The notes: a model not told the origin generated them from the letters alone. 64,000 nt of DNA from Lagenorhynchus albirostris (GCF_949774975.1 NC_083113.1:22382332-22446331), one strand, 5' to 3'. Positions 35,446-45,473 are shown, numbered from the stretch's first letter. Program-made: numbers and translations.

Positions 35446-37105
35446 AGTCCAATTCCTGGTGGATACAGGGGCACAGCATTCGGTCTTGGTTAAGCCCCAC
35501 GGGAAAATTTCTAACAAATCCTCCTGGGTCCAGGGAGCTACGGGAGTCAAACGTTACCTTTGGACCACTCAGAGAACTGTGGACTTGGGCACGGGAAGGG
35601 TAACCCATACCTTTCTGGTCATTCCCGATAGCCCTTGCCCCTTACTGGGGAGAGACTTACTCACTAAAATGGGAGCACAAATTCATTTTCGGCCAGAGGG
35701 GCCAATCGTAACAGACCCTCACGACCAACCCATATCTGTGCTCACCCTGAACTTGGAAGATGAGTACCGACTTCACCAGGAACCACCCTCCCAAAATCAA
35801 GATATAGAGTCATGGCTTCAGCAGTTCCCCGAAGCATGGGCAGAAACAGGGGGGGTGGGACTAGCCAAACACCGCCCAGCCCTATTCATAGAGATCAAAC
35901 CGAGGGCAGATCCTGCACGTGTCCGACAGTATCCCATGCCCCTAGAGGCCAAGACTGGTATCACTCCTCATATTCGCCGGCTTCTTGACCTGGGGATACT
36001 GCGTCCCTGCCAGTCGGCCTGGAATACACCCCTGCTGCCAGTCCGCAAACCTAACAGTAAAGACTACCGCCCAGTGCAGGACCTGAGGGAAGTCAACAGA
36101 CGGGTCATAGACATCCATCCTACTGTGCCCAATCCATATACTCTTTTGAGCGCCCTTAGTCCAGAAAAACAATGGTATACTGTGCTGGACCTCAAAGATG
36201 CCTTTTTTAGTTTACCCTTGGCGCCCAAAAGTCAAGAACTCTTTGCCTTCGCATGGTCAGATCCCGAGAGAGGTATAAACGGACAACTCACCTGGACCAG
36301 ACTTCCCCAAGGATTCAAAAACTCGCCTACCTTGTTTGATGAGGCCCTACACGAGGATCTCAGTGAGTACCGGAGACAAAACCCCAATGTAACCCTCCTG
36401 CAGTATGTTGATGATCTCTTAATAGCTGCTGAGACCGCTGAAGCCTGCCTGCAGGGAACCAGAAACCTCCTACGGACTCTCGGCACCCTGGGATGCCGAG
36501 CCTCTGCCAAGAAAGCACAGATCTGCAGGCCTGAGGTAACTTACCTGGGATACCTATTGAAAGGGGGGCAACGATGGCTCACAGATGCACGGAAGGAAAC
36601 CGTCCTCCTCATCCCCAGACCCACCATGCCTCGACAGGTGAGGGAATTTTTGGGGTCGGCTGGGTTCTGCCGTTTATGGATACCCAAATTTGCTGAAATG
36701 GCCAAACCGCTATACCTAGCCACCAAAGAGCAGACGCCCTTTGAATGGACAGAAGAGGCTGAGCAGTCATTTCAGCAGATCAAAACTGCCTTGCTATCTG
36801 CACCCGCCCTGGGTCTCCCTGATGTCTCCAAGCCCTTCCACCTCTTTGTAGATGAAAGCAAAGGCATAGCTAAGGCCGTGTTGACCCAGCCCCTCGGTCC
36901 TTGGCCCAGGCCTGTTGCTTACCTATCAAAAAAATTGGACCCAGTGGCTGCCGGCTGGCCTCCTTGCCTCCGGATGATCGCCGCCACGGCCCTAATGGTA
37001 AAGGATGCTGACAAACTAACTATGGGGCAATATACCGAGAGCGGGGACTACTCACAGCAGAGGGCAAAGACATCAAGAACAAAGAGGAAATCCTGGCCTT
37101 GCTAG
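35384..37105 (+). pseudogene. pol: pol, 5' part: protease and reverse transcriptase, cut in RNase H
   Basis: The frame continues directly from gag after the UAG. Protease shows its catalytic DTG at 35462-35470 (VDTGAQHS) and LLGRDLL further on. RT starts after about 170 codons and shows the finger/palm blocks (LDLKDAFFSLPL, LPQGFKNSP) and the polymerase core YVDD at 36404-36415, followed by the connection domain with FHLFVDESKGIAKAVLTQPL. Protease and polymerase motifs are intact. Near 37022-37030 the sequence jumps from the end of the connection domain to the last part of RNase H in another frame, so this frame runs on for only about 25 foreign codons to its stop. The first three acidic residues of the RNase H active site are therefore absent. 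Confidence 0.93.
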
Positions 37106-38571
37106 CGGCCATATGGGAACCCAAAAAGCTAGCCATTGTACACTGCCCGGGGCATCAAAAACCCACGAATCCAGTCACCCGAGGCAACAATTTGGCAGAC
37201 CAGACGGCTCGAAAGGCGGCACACACTCCAATACCATTACTTCCCCTGCAACTGCCAGATCCAGGCCCCCGGGAACTACCGCCCCAACCCGACTACTCGG
37301 AGGATGACATCAGATGGATGAGCAAGCTTCCTCTAACCCAGGTTAGAGACGGATGGTGGCGGGACGCTAAGAACAATATCCTCCTTCCTGAGAGACTAGG
37401 AACCCTGGTCCTTGAACGGATCCACCGTAGCACCCACTTGGGCGCCCGACGGCTACAGGATCTCATCAGGCAGACTGGACTTAAAATTAAAAATGTCTCC
37501 GAGAAGACTGAACGACTGGTTGCTGACTGTGCAGTCTGCCAACTCCATAATGCCAGCACCCACCCGCCAACCACTGGCATCCGGGAGAGAGGAAACCAGC
37601 CTGGAGCCTACTGGGAAGTGGACTTCACGGAGGTAAAGCCTGGCAAATATGGGTATAAATATTTACTGGTGTTTATAGATACATTTTCAGGTTGGACTGA
37701 GGCATTCCCAACCAAGAATGAGACTGCACAAATAGTAGCTAAGAAGCTACTAGAAGAGATCCTGCCCAGGTATGGCTTTCCAGTTATGATAGGGTCCGAC
37801 AACGGGCCAGCCTTCGTTTCTAAGGTAAGTCAGGATCTGGCTTCCATACTTGGGGTTAATTGGAAATTACATTGTGCATACCGCCCCCAGAGTTCAGGAC
37901 AGGTAGAAAGGATGAATAGAACTCTAAAAGAGACCTTGACTAAATTGACCATGGAGACTGGCGCTAACTGGGTAGTCCTACTCCCCTACGCTTTGTTTAG
38001 GGTGCGAAATTCCCCCTATAAGCTAGGATTTACTCCCTACGAAATAATGCATGGTAGGCCGCCTCCTATCATCCCTAATCTAAAGACTAACCTTATCCAA
38101 TTGGACCCAGAAAATAATCTCCTGTCTTCCCTCCAAGCCTTACAGCGGGTACACGAGACAATCTGGCCCAAACTAAAAGAGCTATATGCAACAGGACCCC
38201 CACCTACTCCACACCAGCTCCGGCCAGGTGACTGGGTCCTTGTCAAACGCCATCGACAAGAGACCCTAGAACCCAGGTGGAAAGGACCTTACCAGATCAT
38301 CCTGACAACGCCGACAGCCATCAAGGTGGACAGCATAGCTGCCTGGATCCATTACACACACGTCAAGCCGGTGGACCCATTTTCTGACCTCATCAAGTCC
38401 ACTAAAGCTGACGTCACCTGGACTGTTGACCGGAGTAAGAACAATCCCCTCAAACTGACTTTGCGCCGTACCCTCCCCCATGATGACCAAGGTACTGCTG
38501 ATAGCCCTAATGATAGTCCTAACCCTCAACCCTCGGGCCACGAGGGGAGGATTCGGCCCTCCCCCCAATAA
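37022..38571 (+). pseudogene. pol: pol, 3' part: RNase H tail and integrase
   Basis: This frame opens at the deletion joint and runs to the TAA at 38569-38571. It begins with the C-terminal RNase H piece (HCPGHQKP, NLADQTARKA). Integrase follows and inserts viral DNA into the host genome. Its HHCC zinc site is visible (His codons 37423 and 37435, Cys codons 37528 and 37537). The catalytic triad is Asp at 37621 (VDFTEV), Asp at 37798 (SDNGPAF) and Glu at 37906 (QVERMN). The C-terminal DNA-binding region has RPGDWVLVKRH and WKGPYQI. The integrase domain is uninterrupted. It has no start of its own and is normally made only as part of Gag-Pol, so here it is cut off from its promoter frame. Confidence 0.92.
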
Positions 38572-39094
38572 GAATACTTTAATACAACTACTATATGGTG
38601 CACCGTGCGAGTGCAGGGGAGGTACTATGGAGACTCCTGTTGTTCCCCGAGGGTATACTCATATGCAGGACTGCGGGGGCATAACTGCGTATCTTGTTCA
38701 GGAATATAGGGTTACCGGGGCCTCTCAAAACTGGCAATGCTACCATAAGCCTAAGCCACTCCCCCCTCGAGCCACTTGCCCCTGTTCTACCTTCCAGGAA
38801 TCAATGCATCGCATGTGCTATTCCTCTTACCAGCAATGTATAGGGGCCAATAACCAGACTTATTTCACAGCCATACTACAGAATAATAAAAGCCCCACCA
38901 TTAGTGAGGGTAATAAACACCTTCAGGCTGGATGCACTGGCACCCCCGGGACCCCGGTATGCTGGAATACCAGGGCCCCCACACATATGTCAGACGGTGG
39001 GGGGCCCCAGGACGCAGTGCGCCAGATAGAAACCCGAAGACAAATAGAAGAGGCCTATCGGCATCTGTACCCACAGCTCAGCTACCACCCCTAA
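38480..39094 (+). pseudogene. env: env, N-terminal surface subunit with RDR receptor motif
   Basis: Env is the fusion glycoprotein. The ATG at 38480 overlaps the last 92 bases of pol, as is usual. A hydrophobic signal peptide of about 22 residues comes first (KVLLIALMIVLTL), then a cysteine-rich surface domain. SDGGGPQDAVR at 38990-39022 fits the SDGGGxxDxxR signature of the RDR interference group (RD114, BaEV, REV and type D simian viruses), which use the ASCT2 neutral amino acid transporter. Use of that receptor by this element is inference only. The frame ends at the TAA at 39092-39094, where the next part of Env continues one base back. The break lies at or close to the small C run at 39088-39091. 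Confidence 0.93.
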
Positions 39095-39651
39095 TTCTCC
39101 CTAAGGTCGATCCCTCTGAATTGGACTCCCAGACCATGTCCATACTAGAAGCTACTTTTGCGCTTTTGAATACCACCAACCCCAACTTAGCACAGGATTG
39201 CTGGCTCTGCCTTCCTCAAGGACCACCCCGCCCTATAGCCATCCCCACCTTCGCCAATTTAAATATCAGCGAACGATGTAACCCTACTTCACTCCCCGAG
39301 CCGTTCCCCATACAATTTTCAAAATTTTCAACCACCTTTAATACCTCATGCTTTGTCAAGAACGATTCCCTCTCTAACGCCAGTATTGACTTGGGAATCC
39401 TTTCATCCACTGGATGTAGTCAATATATCCCCGTGAACTCCTCCCTCTGTAGTCCTAATACCACTGTCTTTGTCTGTGGAAGTAACCTAGCATACACCTA
39501 TTTACCCCCGAATTGGACAGGGGTCTGCACCCTGGCCACCCTCCTCCCCAATGTAGACCTGATCTCGGGAGACACCCATTGCCCATTCCCAGCTTTGACC
39601 TCTGGGCAGGGAGAACCAAACGAGCCATTACAGTCCTGCCCCTCCTGGTAG
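39091..39651 (+). pseudogene. env: env, C-terminal surface subunit, second frame
   Basis: This frame continues the surface subunit with LILPKVDPSE.... CWLC at 39199-39210 is the CxxC isomerase-like motif that links SU to TM by a disulfide in gamma-type envelopes. Several N-glycosylation sequons follow (NIS, NTS, NAS, NSS, NTT, NWT). The frame passes into foreign codons near 39590 and stops at 39651, whereas the SU-TM cleavage site lies in yet another frame. A second one-base loss is therefore implied between about 39579 and 39605. The part before that point is free of stops. Confidence 0.9.
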
Positions 39652-40193
39652 GATTAGGAATTACAGGAGCTGTGGCCACAGGGAGTACAGGTCTTGGGGT
39701 CTCCCTTCACTCCTATAGTCAGCTGTCTAGGCAATTAATAGAAGATGTAGAAACTCTCTCTGGGACCATTCAGGACTTACAGGACCAATTAGATTCGCTG
39801 GCCGAGGTGGTCCTACAGAATAGGAGGGGCTTAGACTTGCTGACAGCTGAACAGGGTGGGATATGCCTCGCCCTAAAAGAAAAATGTTGTTTCTATGCAA
39901 ATAAATCAGGCATTGTAAGAACCAAGATCCACCAGCTCCAGGAAGACCTAGCTCGCCGCCGGCAAGAATTAGCGGATAATCCCCTTTGGTCAGGATTTCA
40001 TGGGATGCTCCCCTTCCTCCTCCCCATCCTGGGCCCTCTACTATGCCTCCTTCTCCTCCTCACTATAGGCCCCTGTATACTCAGTAAAGTCATGAATTTT
40101 GTTCGCGAAAGAATAAATACAGTCCAGCTAATGATATTAAGAACACAATATCAGCCCTGCGAGGCCTCAGAAATTGAAGAAACGGAGCCTTGA
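39585..40193 (+). pseudogene. env: env, transmembrane subunit, third frame
   Basis: This frame carries the furin-type site RTKR at 39612-39623, a hydrophobic fusion peptide (AITVLPLLVGLGITGAV), a heptad region, the immunosuppressive-type segment LQNRRGLDLLTAEQGG (about 39813-39860), and the CX6CC motif CLALKEKCC (39864-39890) that bonds to the SU CxxC. A membrane span lies at about 40002-40080 and is followed by a cytoplasmic tail of about 35 residues to the TGA at 40191-40193. TM is uninterrupted after the frame change. The upstream 39513-39584 part of the open frame is not Env sequence. Confidence 0.93.
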
Positions 40194-40222
40194 GGACCCA
40201 AGATTGGCTCCTCTGGTTCATG

Positions 40223-40235
40223 AGAAAGGGGGGAA
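40223..40235 (+). promoter_or_regulatory. Polypurine tract
   Basis: AGAAAGGGGGGAA immediately before the TG of the 3' LTR, the primer for plus-strand DNA synthesis. It is intact. Confidence 0.95.
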
Positions 40236-40961
40236 TGAGGGGGCTATGTTCTAGTTTGGTGAGAATAGGACTGAGTTGACGCCCTGCATTCAATTTGTGC
40301 TTTTCCTGGAATTTCTTTTCTGTTCTTTCCGGAGGGGAAGGGCCGAAAAAGGACCATTCCAGGGCGCGGCGCTGGGCTTGCCACATTTGGGAGCGCCGCC
40401 TGAAGTTGGGCGCACAGCCTCCCGACGCCCTGCCGTTGGGCTGGTGGAGGCCGCAGCACTGCTAGGGTTGTATCAGTCCTCCTGTTTGCACTATTTCTTT
40501 TTGCGACCATGGCCCCGCCTTAAGTATTTCCAATTAAGAAACAAAACCTCAGGAAACCGAAACTTAACCAGCCGCTCTCGCTTTTGTAATTACGCCTGCT
40601 GACCCCCCCCCCCCCGCAACCGTCCAACCAATCAGACGGCGACTAGTGTCTCTGTTTAAAAGTCAACCAATCGGCGACTAGTGTCTTTGTTTAAAAGTCA
40701 ACCAATCGGCGACTAGTGTCTCTGTTTAAAAGTCAACCAATCGGCGACTAGTGTCTTTGTTTAAAAGTCAACCAATCGGCGACTATGTTTGTACCGGTCT
40801 ATAAAAGAGCTGTACTAAACTCCGCCAGGACCTCTTAGCGTCACCGGCAACGAGTGCGCGGAGGTCCAGGTTCGAACCTGCAATAAATGACCCTTGCCGT
40901 TTGGCTTTGACTCTCGACTCTGGTGGTCTTGTGGAGGGGCCTCGCGACCTTGGGCATTTCA
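40236..40961 (+). repeat. 3' LTR (726 bp)
   Basis: The same sequence as the 5' LTR, preceded by the polypurine tract and followed by the GAGT duplication. TATA box at 40800-40807, AATAAA at 40882-40887. The C run has 13 C's. Confidence 0.97.
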
Positions 40962-40965
40962 GAGT
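40962..40965. repeat. Target-site duplication, right copy (GAGT)
   Basis: GAGT directly after the CA of the 3' LTR, identical to the left copy. Confidence 0.95.
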
Positions 40966-41350
40966 CCTTTTCTTTGTTAATTTATAGCATATAATTAAAA
41001 ATATATACCAATGCAAATTTCTTTTAATAAAATTTGAAAAATTCAGAAGTATAAATAATAGAATAAAAACTCATGTTATTCCGTTGCATGGATATAACAG
41101 TTGTTACCATTTTAGAACATTTCTTTATTTTTATTTCACAAAATTGAAATCACCAAAATGTATAATTTTGCATCTTGTTTTCCATTTCACGTTATTTGTA
41201 CAACAGTGAACATTTTCCTTCTCTTCAAACTTTTTCTGAGAACATGATTTTAATGACAATGGTGATTTTTATCTTTTAAAAAAATTGGACTATTTTTGGA
41301 CATTAAGGTAGCTTTTGGTTTTCACTACTGTTGATTTTTTTCAACCAGTA
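40966..41350. other. 3' flank of the provirus; A/T-rich, no gene
   Basis: A/T-rich sequence without a recognisable gene. It looks like an old degraded repeat, but no family can be named. Confidence 0.5.
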
Positions 41351-41354
41351 TTGC

Positions 41355-42060
41355 TGCCTAGTCCATGTCAGGCACTGGAGCCTAGCAATGAGGATGATGT
41401 CATCTGATGTGATCCCATCTTCAGCGAGCTGTGACAGATGATAAATACGTAAAATTTATAATTTTAGGTTGTGATCAGTGTCATAAAGAAAACTAAAATA
41501 GGGTAAGGGACTAGAGGGTGATGGAAATAGGGGGAAAAGGGGAAGCAATTTGGATCTAGGGGGCAGGAATGTCCTCCTGGAGGTGAAGTACATCTTGCTA
41601 AATCTAGAAGAGGAAATTGTTCTAGGCAAGTACAAATGCCCCGAGGTGGGAAGAGGTTTGGGCCATTTAAAGAATAGTGAGGATAGTGTGGGTGGGGTGG
41701 CAAGCACCAGAGGGAGTGTGGTAGGGGAGGAGCTTGGTAAGGTGATACTACATAATACTACAGATACTACATAATAAAGATCTTATGGGCCAGTGTAACG
41801 AATTTTGATTTTATTCTAAGTGTGGAGGAAGCTCAGGAGTCATGAGATCTGATGTGCTTTTGAGTAGCTCACTCTGGCTGCAGGGAGTGGTGTGGTTGGG
41901 GAGGGTAGGCTGCAATTAGAAGCAGAGAGGATAGATAGGAACTTAGAGAAGTGCTTCTGGTGAGAGCTGATGTATGGGATGTGGGTAGTAACAAAGAGTT
42001 GGTGATGTGACGGCAGTCAGGTAGCTACATATTAGCAGAGAAATGGGGACAGGGGACAGG
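41355..42060 (+). mobile_element. Ancient interspersed repeat, first part (family uncertain)
   Basis: Segments such as gtcaggcactggagcctagc, attttgattttattctaagt and gctcactctggctgcaggga follow the pattern of a widespread old mammalian repeat. The pattern resumes after the LTR-like insert at about 42600-42960 (gtggtgccatttaccgacaa). The family is not certain (LINE-like). Confidence 0.4.
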
Positions 42061-42595
42061 TGGCAGGAAATCACACATCTTGTAAACAATGGGGGTCCAT
42101 GAGCAGACAAAGAAAATCAGGAGCCTCCGGACTGACAGGAAACCATATGTTTTGGATGATAAGTGTCCTGGAAACAGATGAAAAAAGGTGGGGAAAGACG
42201 GGAGTCTCCCATATCCGAATGTAACCTGTTGCTCATTATGCTCTCATTACAATAAAATTAGCCTTACAGATAAGAAGTACCCATTATGCACCAACGTCAT
42301 GACACTTCTGATCTAAGCTAAATAAGGACAAAAATTCCTCCTCCCCTTGGGAAGATGGAGCTGGAATGAAAATCAGGGAATATGACCCCGAAACTCCTCC
42401 TTCCCCAGTGAATATACTGTCCCTTCATTTGTGTACCCCTCTTAATCCGCTTGCCTAAGAAACCCGGGGCAGCAGCTCCTCCTCACCTGACTGCCCACTC
42501 TCCCTCTGAGAGCATATTCTTGCTTAAATAAATTCTCACTTTACCTTCTTAACCTCCCTGCTTCATCTCTGAATTCTTTCGCTACATGGCAAGAA
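42061..42595 (+). mobile_element. Solo LTR-like element inserted in the ancient repeat
   Basis: The right half looks like an LTR: a poly(A) signal AATAAA at 42527-42532 after gagcatattcttgcttaa, then a T/C-rich U5-like end, ctgaattctttcgctaca. Boundaries are approximate and no clear target duplication was found. Confidence 0.45.
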
Positions 42596-42960
42596 ACTTA
42601 AATTCACCAGGAAGAGTGAGGAGTGGCTGTATTCAGGATTTACCTAGAAGGGAGTGCAGTGTAGACTTACAGGACTCAGTGAGGACCTGTAGGTCTTTGG
42701 TCCAAACAATTGGGTAAATGGTGGTGCCATTTACCGACAAAATAGAACATGGGAGAGACAGTTTGGGGAGAGGGACCAGGAGTTTGATTTGGAAACTTTT
42801 AAGTTGGAGATGTTTACTAAATATTCAAATAGAGATGATTAGTAGGCAGTCAGATAAACAGGCCTGGAGCTCAGAGGAGAAGCTGGAACATGGTACATTA
42901 AGTTAGAAATTATCAGGGTGTAGATGGCTTTTAAAACTATGGAAGAGTAATAGATTCCTT
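42596..42960 (+). mobile_element. Ancient interspersed repeat, second part
   Basis: Continues 41355-42060 after the LTR-like insert. Confidence 0.35.
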
Positions 42961-43124
42961 AGGGAGACAGTGAATACAAAAGTAGCCCTGCATCCTGATT
43001 CTGGGTCCTCCAGCTTTAGAGAGCAAGTAGAGGATGATGAGTCAGCAGGAGGATGGGAAGGCCCATGAGTTAGTAGGAAAACCCAAGCTGTGCTAAGGAA
43101 AGACTGACATTTTCTGTTCTTCTT

Positions 43125-43195
43125 TTTTGAATTTTATTTTATTTATTTTTTATACAGCAGGTTCTTATCAGTTATCTATTTTATACATATTCATT
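43125..43195 (-). mobile_element. Short L1 3' end, antisense
   Basis: Reads ttttattttatttatttttt, then atacagcaggttcttatcag, typical of the antisense L1 3' terminus. Confidence 0.55.
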
Positions 43196-43238
43196 TTTGA
43201 TCATTTATAGAATAAATTCCTAGCAGTGGAATTACTAG

Positions 43239-43866
43239 TGATATTGAGCAGGACCCTGTGGGGCTCCTGGGCACAAAAACCTTTCTGTGTCCCCTATTTC
43301 TTGATTACAGGAAATAGTCTTCATTCAGCCTATAGGACCTTCCCTGAGTTCCAACAGTCAGGTTCAAACAGTTGCTAATTAGAGAAGGGTGGGGATGTGG
43401 AGACAAAGGAGGAATAGTCAAGAAACAATAGTGCAAAAATAAATTTAAAAAAAAAAAGAAACAATAATGCCGCCTTGGGGCACGGTTCTGGTTCCCCCTC
43501 AAGGGATACACATAACAATATCTTTGAGCTGTTTTGTAGCTACTGAAACCCCCACCAGGTGGGAGAAATTAATGGTATGCCGCCCACAAGCACATAGACC
43601 CCAGACCCACTGGAACCAGAAGGTTGACAATGCTGACTCCCACTTACCTCACTACCAACCAATCAGAAGAATGTCCATGAGTTGAACCATTACTATAAAA
43701 TTTATTAAAAGCTCCTCCAGGTTGGGACACACAGTTTTTAGGGCATTAGCCCACTGTGACCCCCTTTGCATGGCAAAGCAATAAAGCTATTCTTTTCTAC
43801 TTCACCCAAAACTCTGTCTCTGAAATTTAATTTGGTGTCAGGGTACAGAAGCCGGATTTGGCTTCA
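43239..43866 (+). mobile_element. Solo LTR (628 bp) with 4-bp target duplication CTAG
   Basis: Starts TGATATTGAGCAGG and ends GGATTTGGCTTCA. Flanked by CTAG (43235-43238 and 43867-43870). Inside are CCAAT (near 43658), TATAAAA at 43694-43700 and AATAAA at 43780-43785. The host sequence reads on across it (gtggaattactag, then gtcaaagcgggtatg). The 4-bp duplication fits class I ERVs. This LTR is unrelated to the LTRs of the provirus. Confidence 0.85.
43435..43456 (+). mobile_element. 22-bp A-rich insert with 14-bp target duplication
   Basis: AGAAACAATAGTGC (43421-43434) and AGAAACAATAATGC (43457-43470) flank a purely A-rich stretch. This looks like a retroposed poly(A) tail without a body. Confidence 0.6.
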
Positions 43867-43916
43867 CTAGGTCAAAGCGGGTATGAACACATTTAAAACT
43901 CTTTATCATTAGAGAA

Positions 43917-44258
43917 ATGCAAATCAAAACTACAATGAGATATCATCTCACACCAGTCAGTATGGCCATCATCAAAAAATCTAGAAACAATAAATGCTGG
44001 AGAGGCTGTGTAGAAAAGGGAACACTCTTGCACTGCTGGTGGGAATGTGAATTGGTACAGCCACTATGGAGAACAGTATGGAGGGTCCTTAAAAAACTAC
44101 AAATAGAACTACCATATGACCCAGCAATCCCACTACTGGGCATATACCCTGAGAAAACCATAATTCAAAAAGAGTCATGTACCACAATGTTCATTGCAGC
44201 TCTATTTACAATAGCCCAGAGATGGAAACAACCTAAGTGCCCATCATCGGCTGAATGA
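43917..44258 (+). pseudogene. L1 ORF2 C-terminal fragment
   Basis: Encodes the last part of L1 ORF2p, including the cysteine-containing region (KCWRGCVEKGTLLHCWW) and ELPYDPAIPLLGIYPEKTI. It stops within a 21-bp tandem duplication at 44239-44280. As a fragment it has no start or enzyme core. Confidence 0.88.
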
Positions 44259-44280
44259 TGCCCATCATCGGCTGAATGGA
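44239..44280 (+). repeat. 21-bp tandem duplication inside the L1
   Basis: gcccatcatcggctgaatga(t) is followed by the same unit with the ending gga. The first unit holds the stop codon. Confidence 0.9.
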
Positions 44281-45195
44281 TAAAGAAGATGTGGCACATA
44301 TATACAATGGAATATTACTCAGCCATAAAAAGAAATGAAATTGAGCTATTTGTAATGAGGTGGATAGACCTAGAGTCTGTCATACAGAGTGAAGTAGGTC
44401 AGAAAGAGAAAGACAAATACCGTATGCTAACACATATATATGGAATTTAAGGGAAAAAAATGTCATGAAGAACCTAGGGGTAAGACAAGAATAAAGACAC
44501 AGACCTACTAGAGAATGGACTTGAGGATATGAGGAGGGGGAAGGGTAAGCTGTGACAAAACGAGAGAGAGGCATGGACATATATACACTACTAAATGTAA
44601 GGTAGATAGCTAGTGGGAAGCAGCCGCATAGCATAGGGAGATCAGCTCGGTGCTTTGTGACCGCCTGGAGTGGTGGGATAGGGAGGATGGGAGGGAGGGA
44701 GACTCAAGAGGGAAGAGATATGGGAACATATGTATATGTTTAACTGATTCACTTTGTTATAAAGCAGAAACTAACACACCATTGTAAAGCAATTATACTC
44801 CAATAAAGATGTAAAAAAAAAAAAAAGAAAAAAAAATTTGCAGTGTACTCAAAAAAAAAAAACCAAACCAACAAACAAAAAAACTCTTGCTAAATGATGT
44901 CACATCATTTTCCAAAAAAGTAACATCAATTTATATTTCCATTATCAGTACCTGGTTTTGCCCATGGCAGAGAACCATTACATCTTTGTCAATTTAATAG
45001 GCAAAAAATATGACATCCTGATTTTAACTTTCAATTCTTTGCCTTCTAGTGAGCTTGAGCCATTTTTATTTTCTGTATTTATTGCTTATTTGTGTTTCTT
45101 ATATAGGTTATCTCTTAATGTCCTTTTCTATCATGGTTATATAGTATTTTTCTAATTGTTAGAAGATTTTTTTAATATGTTAAGAATGATCCTTT

Positions 45196-45473
45196 GGGGC
45201 TTCCCTGGTCATGCAGTGGTTAAGAATCCACCTGCCAATGCAGGGGACATGGGTTCGAGCTCTGGTCGGGGAAGATCCCACATGCTGCAGAGCAACTAAG
45301 CCCATGTGCCACAACTACTGAAGCCCATGTGCCTAGAGCCCATGCTCTGCAACAAGAGAAGCCACTGCAGTGAGAAGCCCATGCATTGCAATGAAGAGTA
45401 GCCCCTGCTCACTGCAACTAGAGAAAGCCCGCATGCAGCAGCCAAGACCCAACGCAGCCAAAAAAAAAAAAAA
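45196..45473 (+). mobile_element. Long CHR-type SINE (CHR-1-like) with target-site duplication
   Basis: Starts ggggcttccctggtcatgca and contains gggttcgagctctggtcggg, followed by an extended body and a poly(A) tail. Flanked by AATGATCCTTT (45185-45195) and AATCATCCTTT (45474-45484), one mismatch. Confidence 0.92.

Larger units (their letters stand above)
32731..40961 (+). mobile_element. Complete class I (gammaretrovirus-type) provirus with RDR-type env
   Basis: An 8231-bp proviral structure: 5' LTR (32731-33454), tRNA-Pro primer site, leader with splice donor, gag, readthrough pol, env overlapping the end of pol, polypurine tract, and 3' LTR (40236-40961). The 4-bp duplication GAGT flanks it on both sides (32727-32730 and 40962-40965), as expected for a gammaretroviral integrase. 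The LTRs look identical apart from one C-run length, which indicates recent insertion. Gag, pol and env each carry breaks, so this copy cannot encode a full set of proteins. It may belong to the known cetacean gammaretroviral ERV lineage (killer-whale ERV type), but only a database comparison could show that. Confidence 0.97.
43904..44879 (+). mobile_element. 5'-truncated L1 3' end, sense, with two A-tails
   Basis: Contains the ORF2 C-terminus and 3' UTR up to ccaataaagatgt and a poly(A) run. A short non-A segment, tttgcagtgtactc, and a second A-rich run follow. Flanked by AAAACTCTT (43895-43903 and 44880-44888). Little diverged from the L1 3' UTRs at 46340 and 63772. Confidence 0.9.

Noticed and set aside
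39513..39584. Start of the TM frame as a separate protein start
   Set aside because: This part of the open frame is the wrong frame of SU sequence. Env homology in this frame begins only near 39585.
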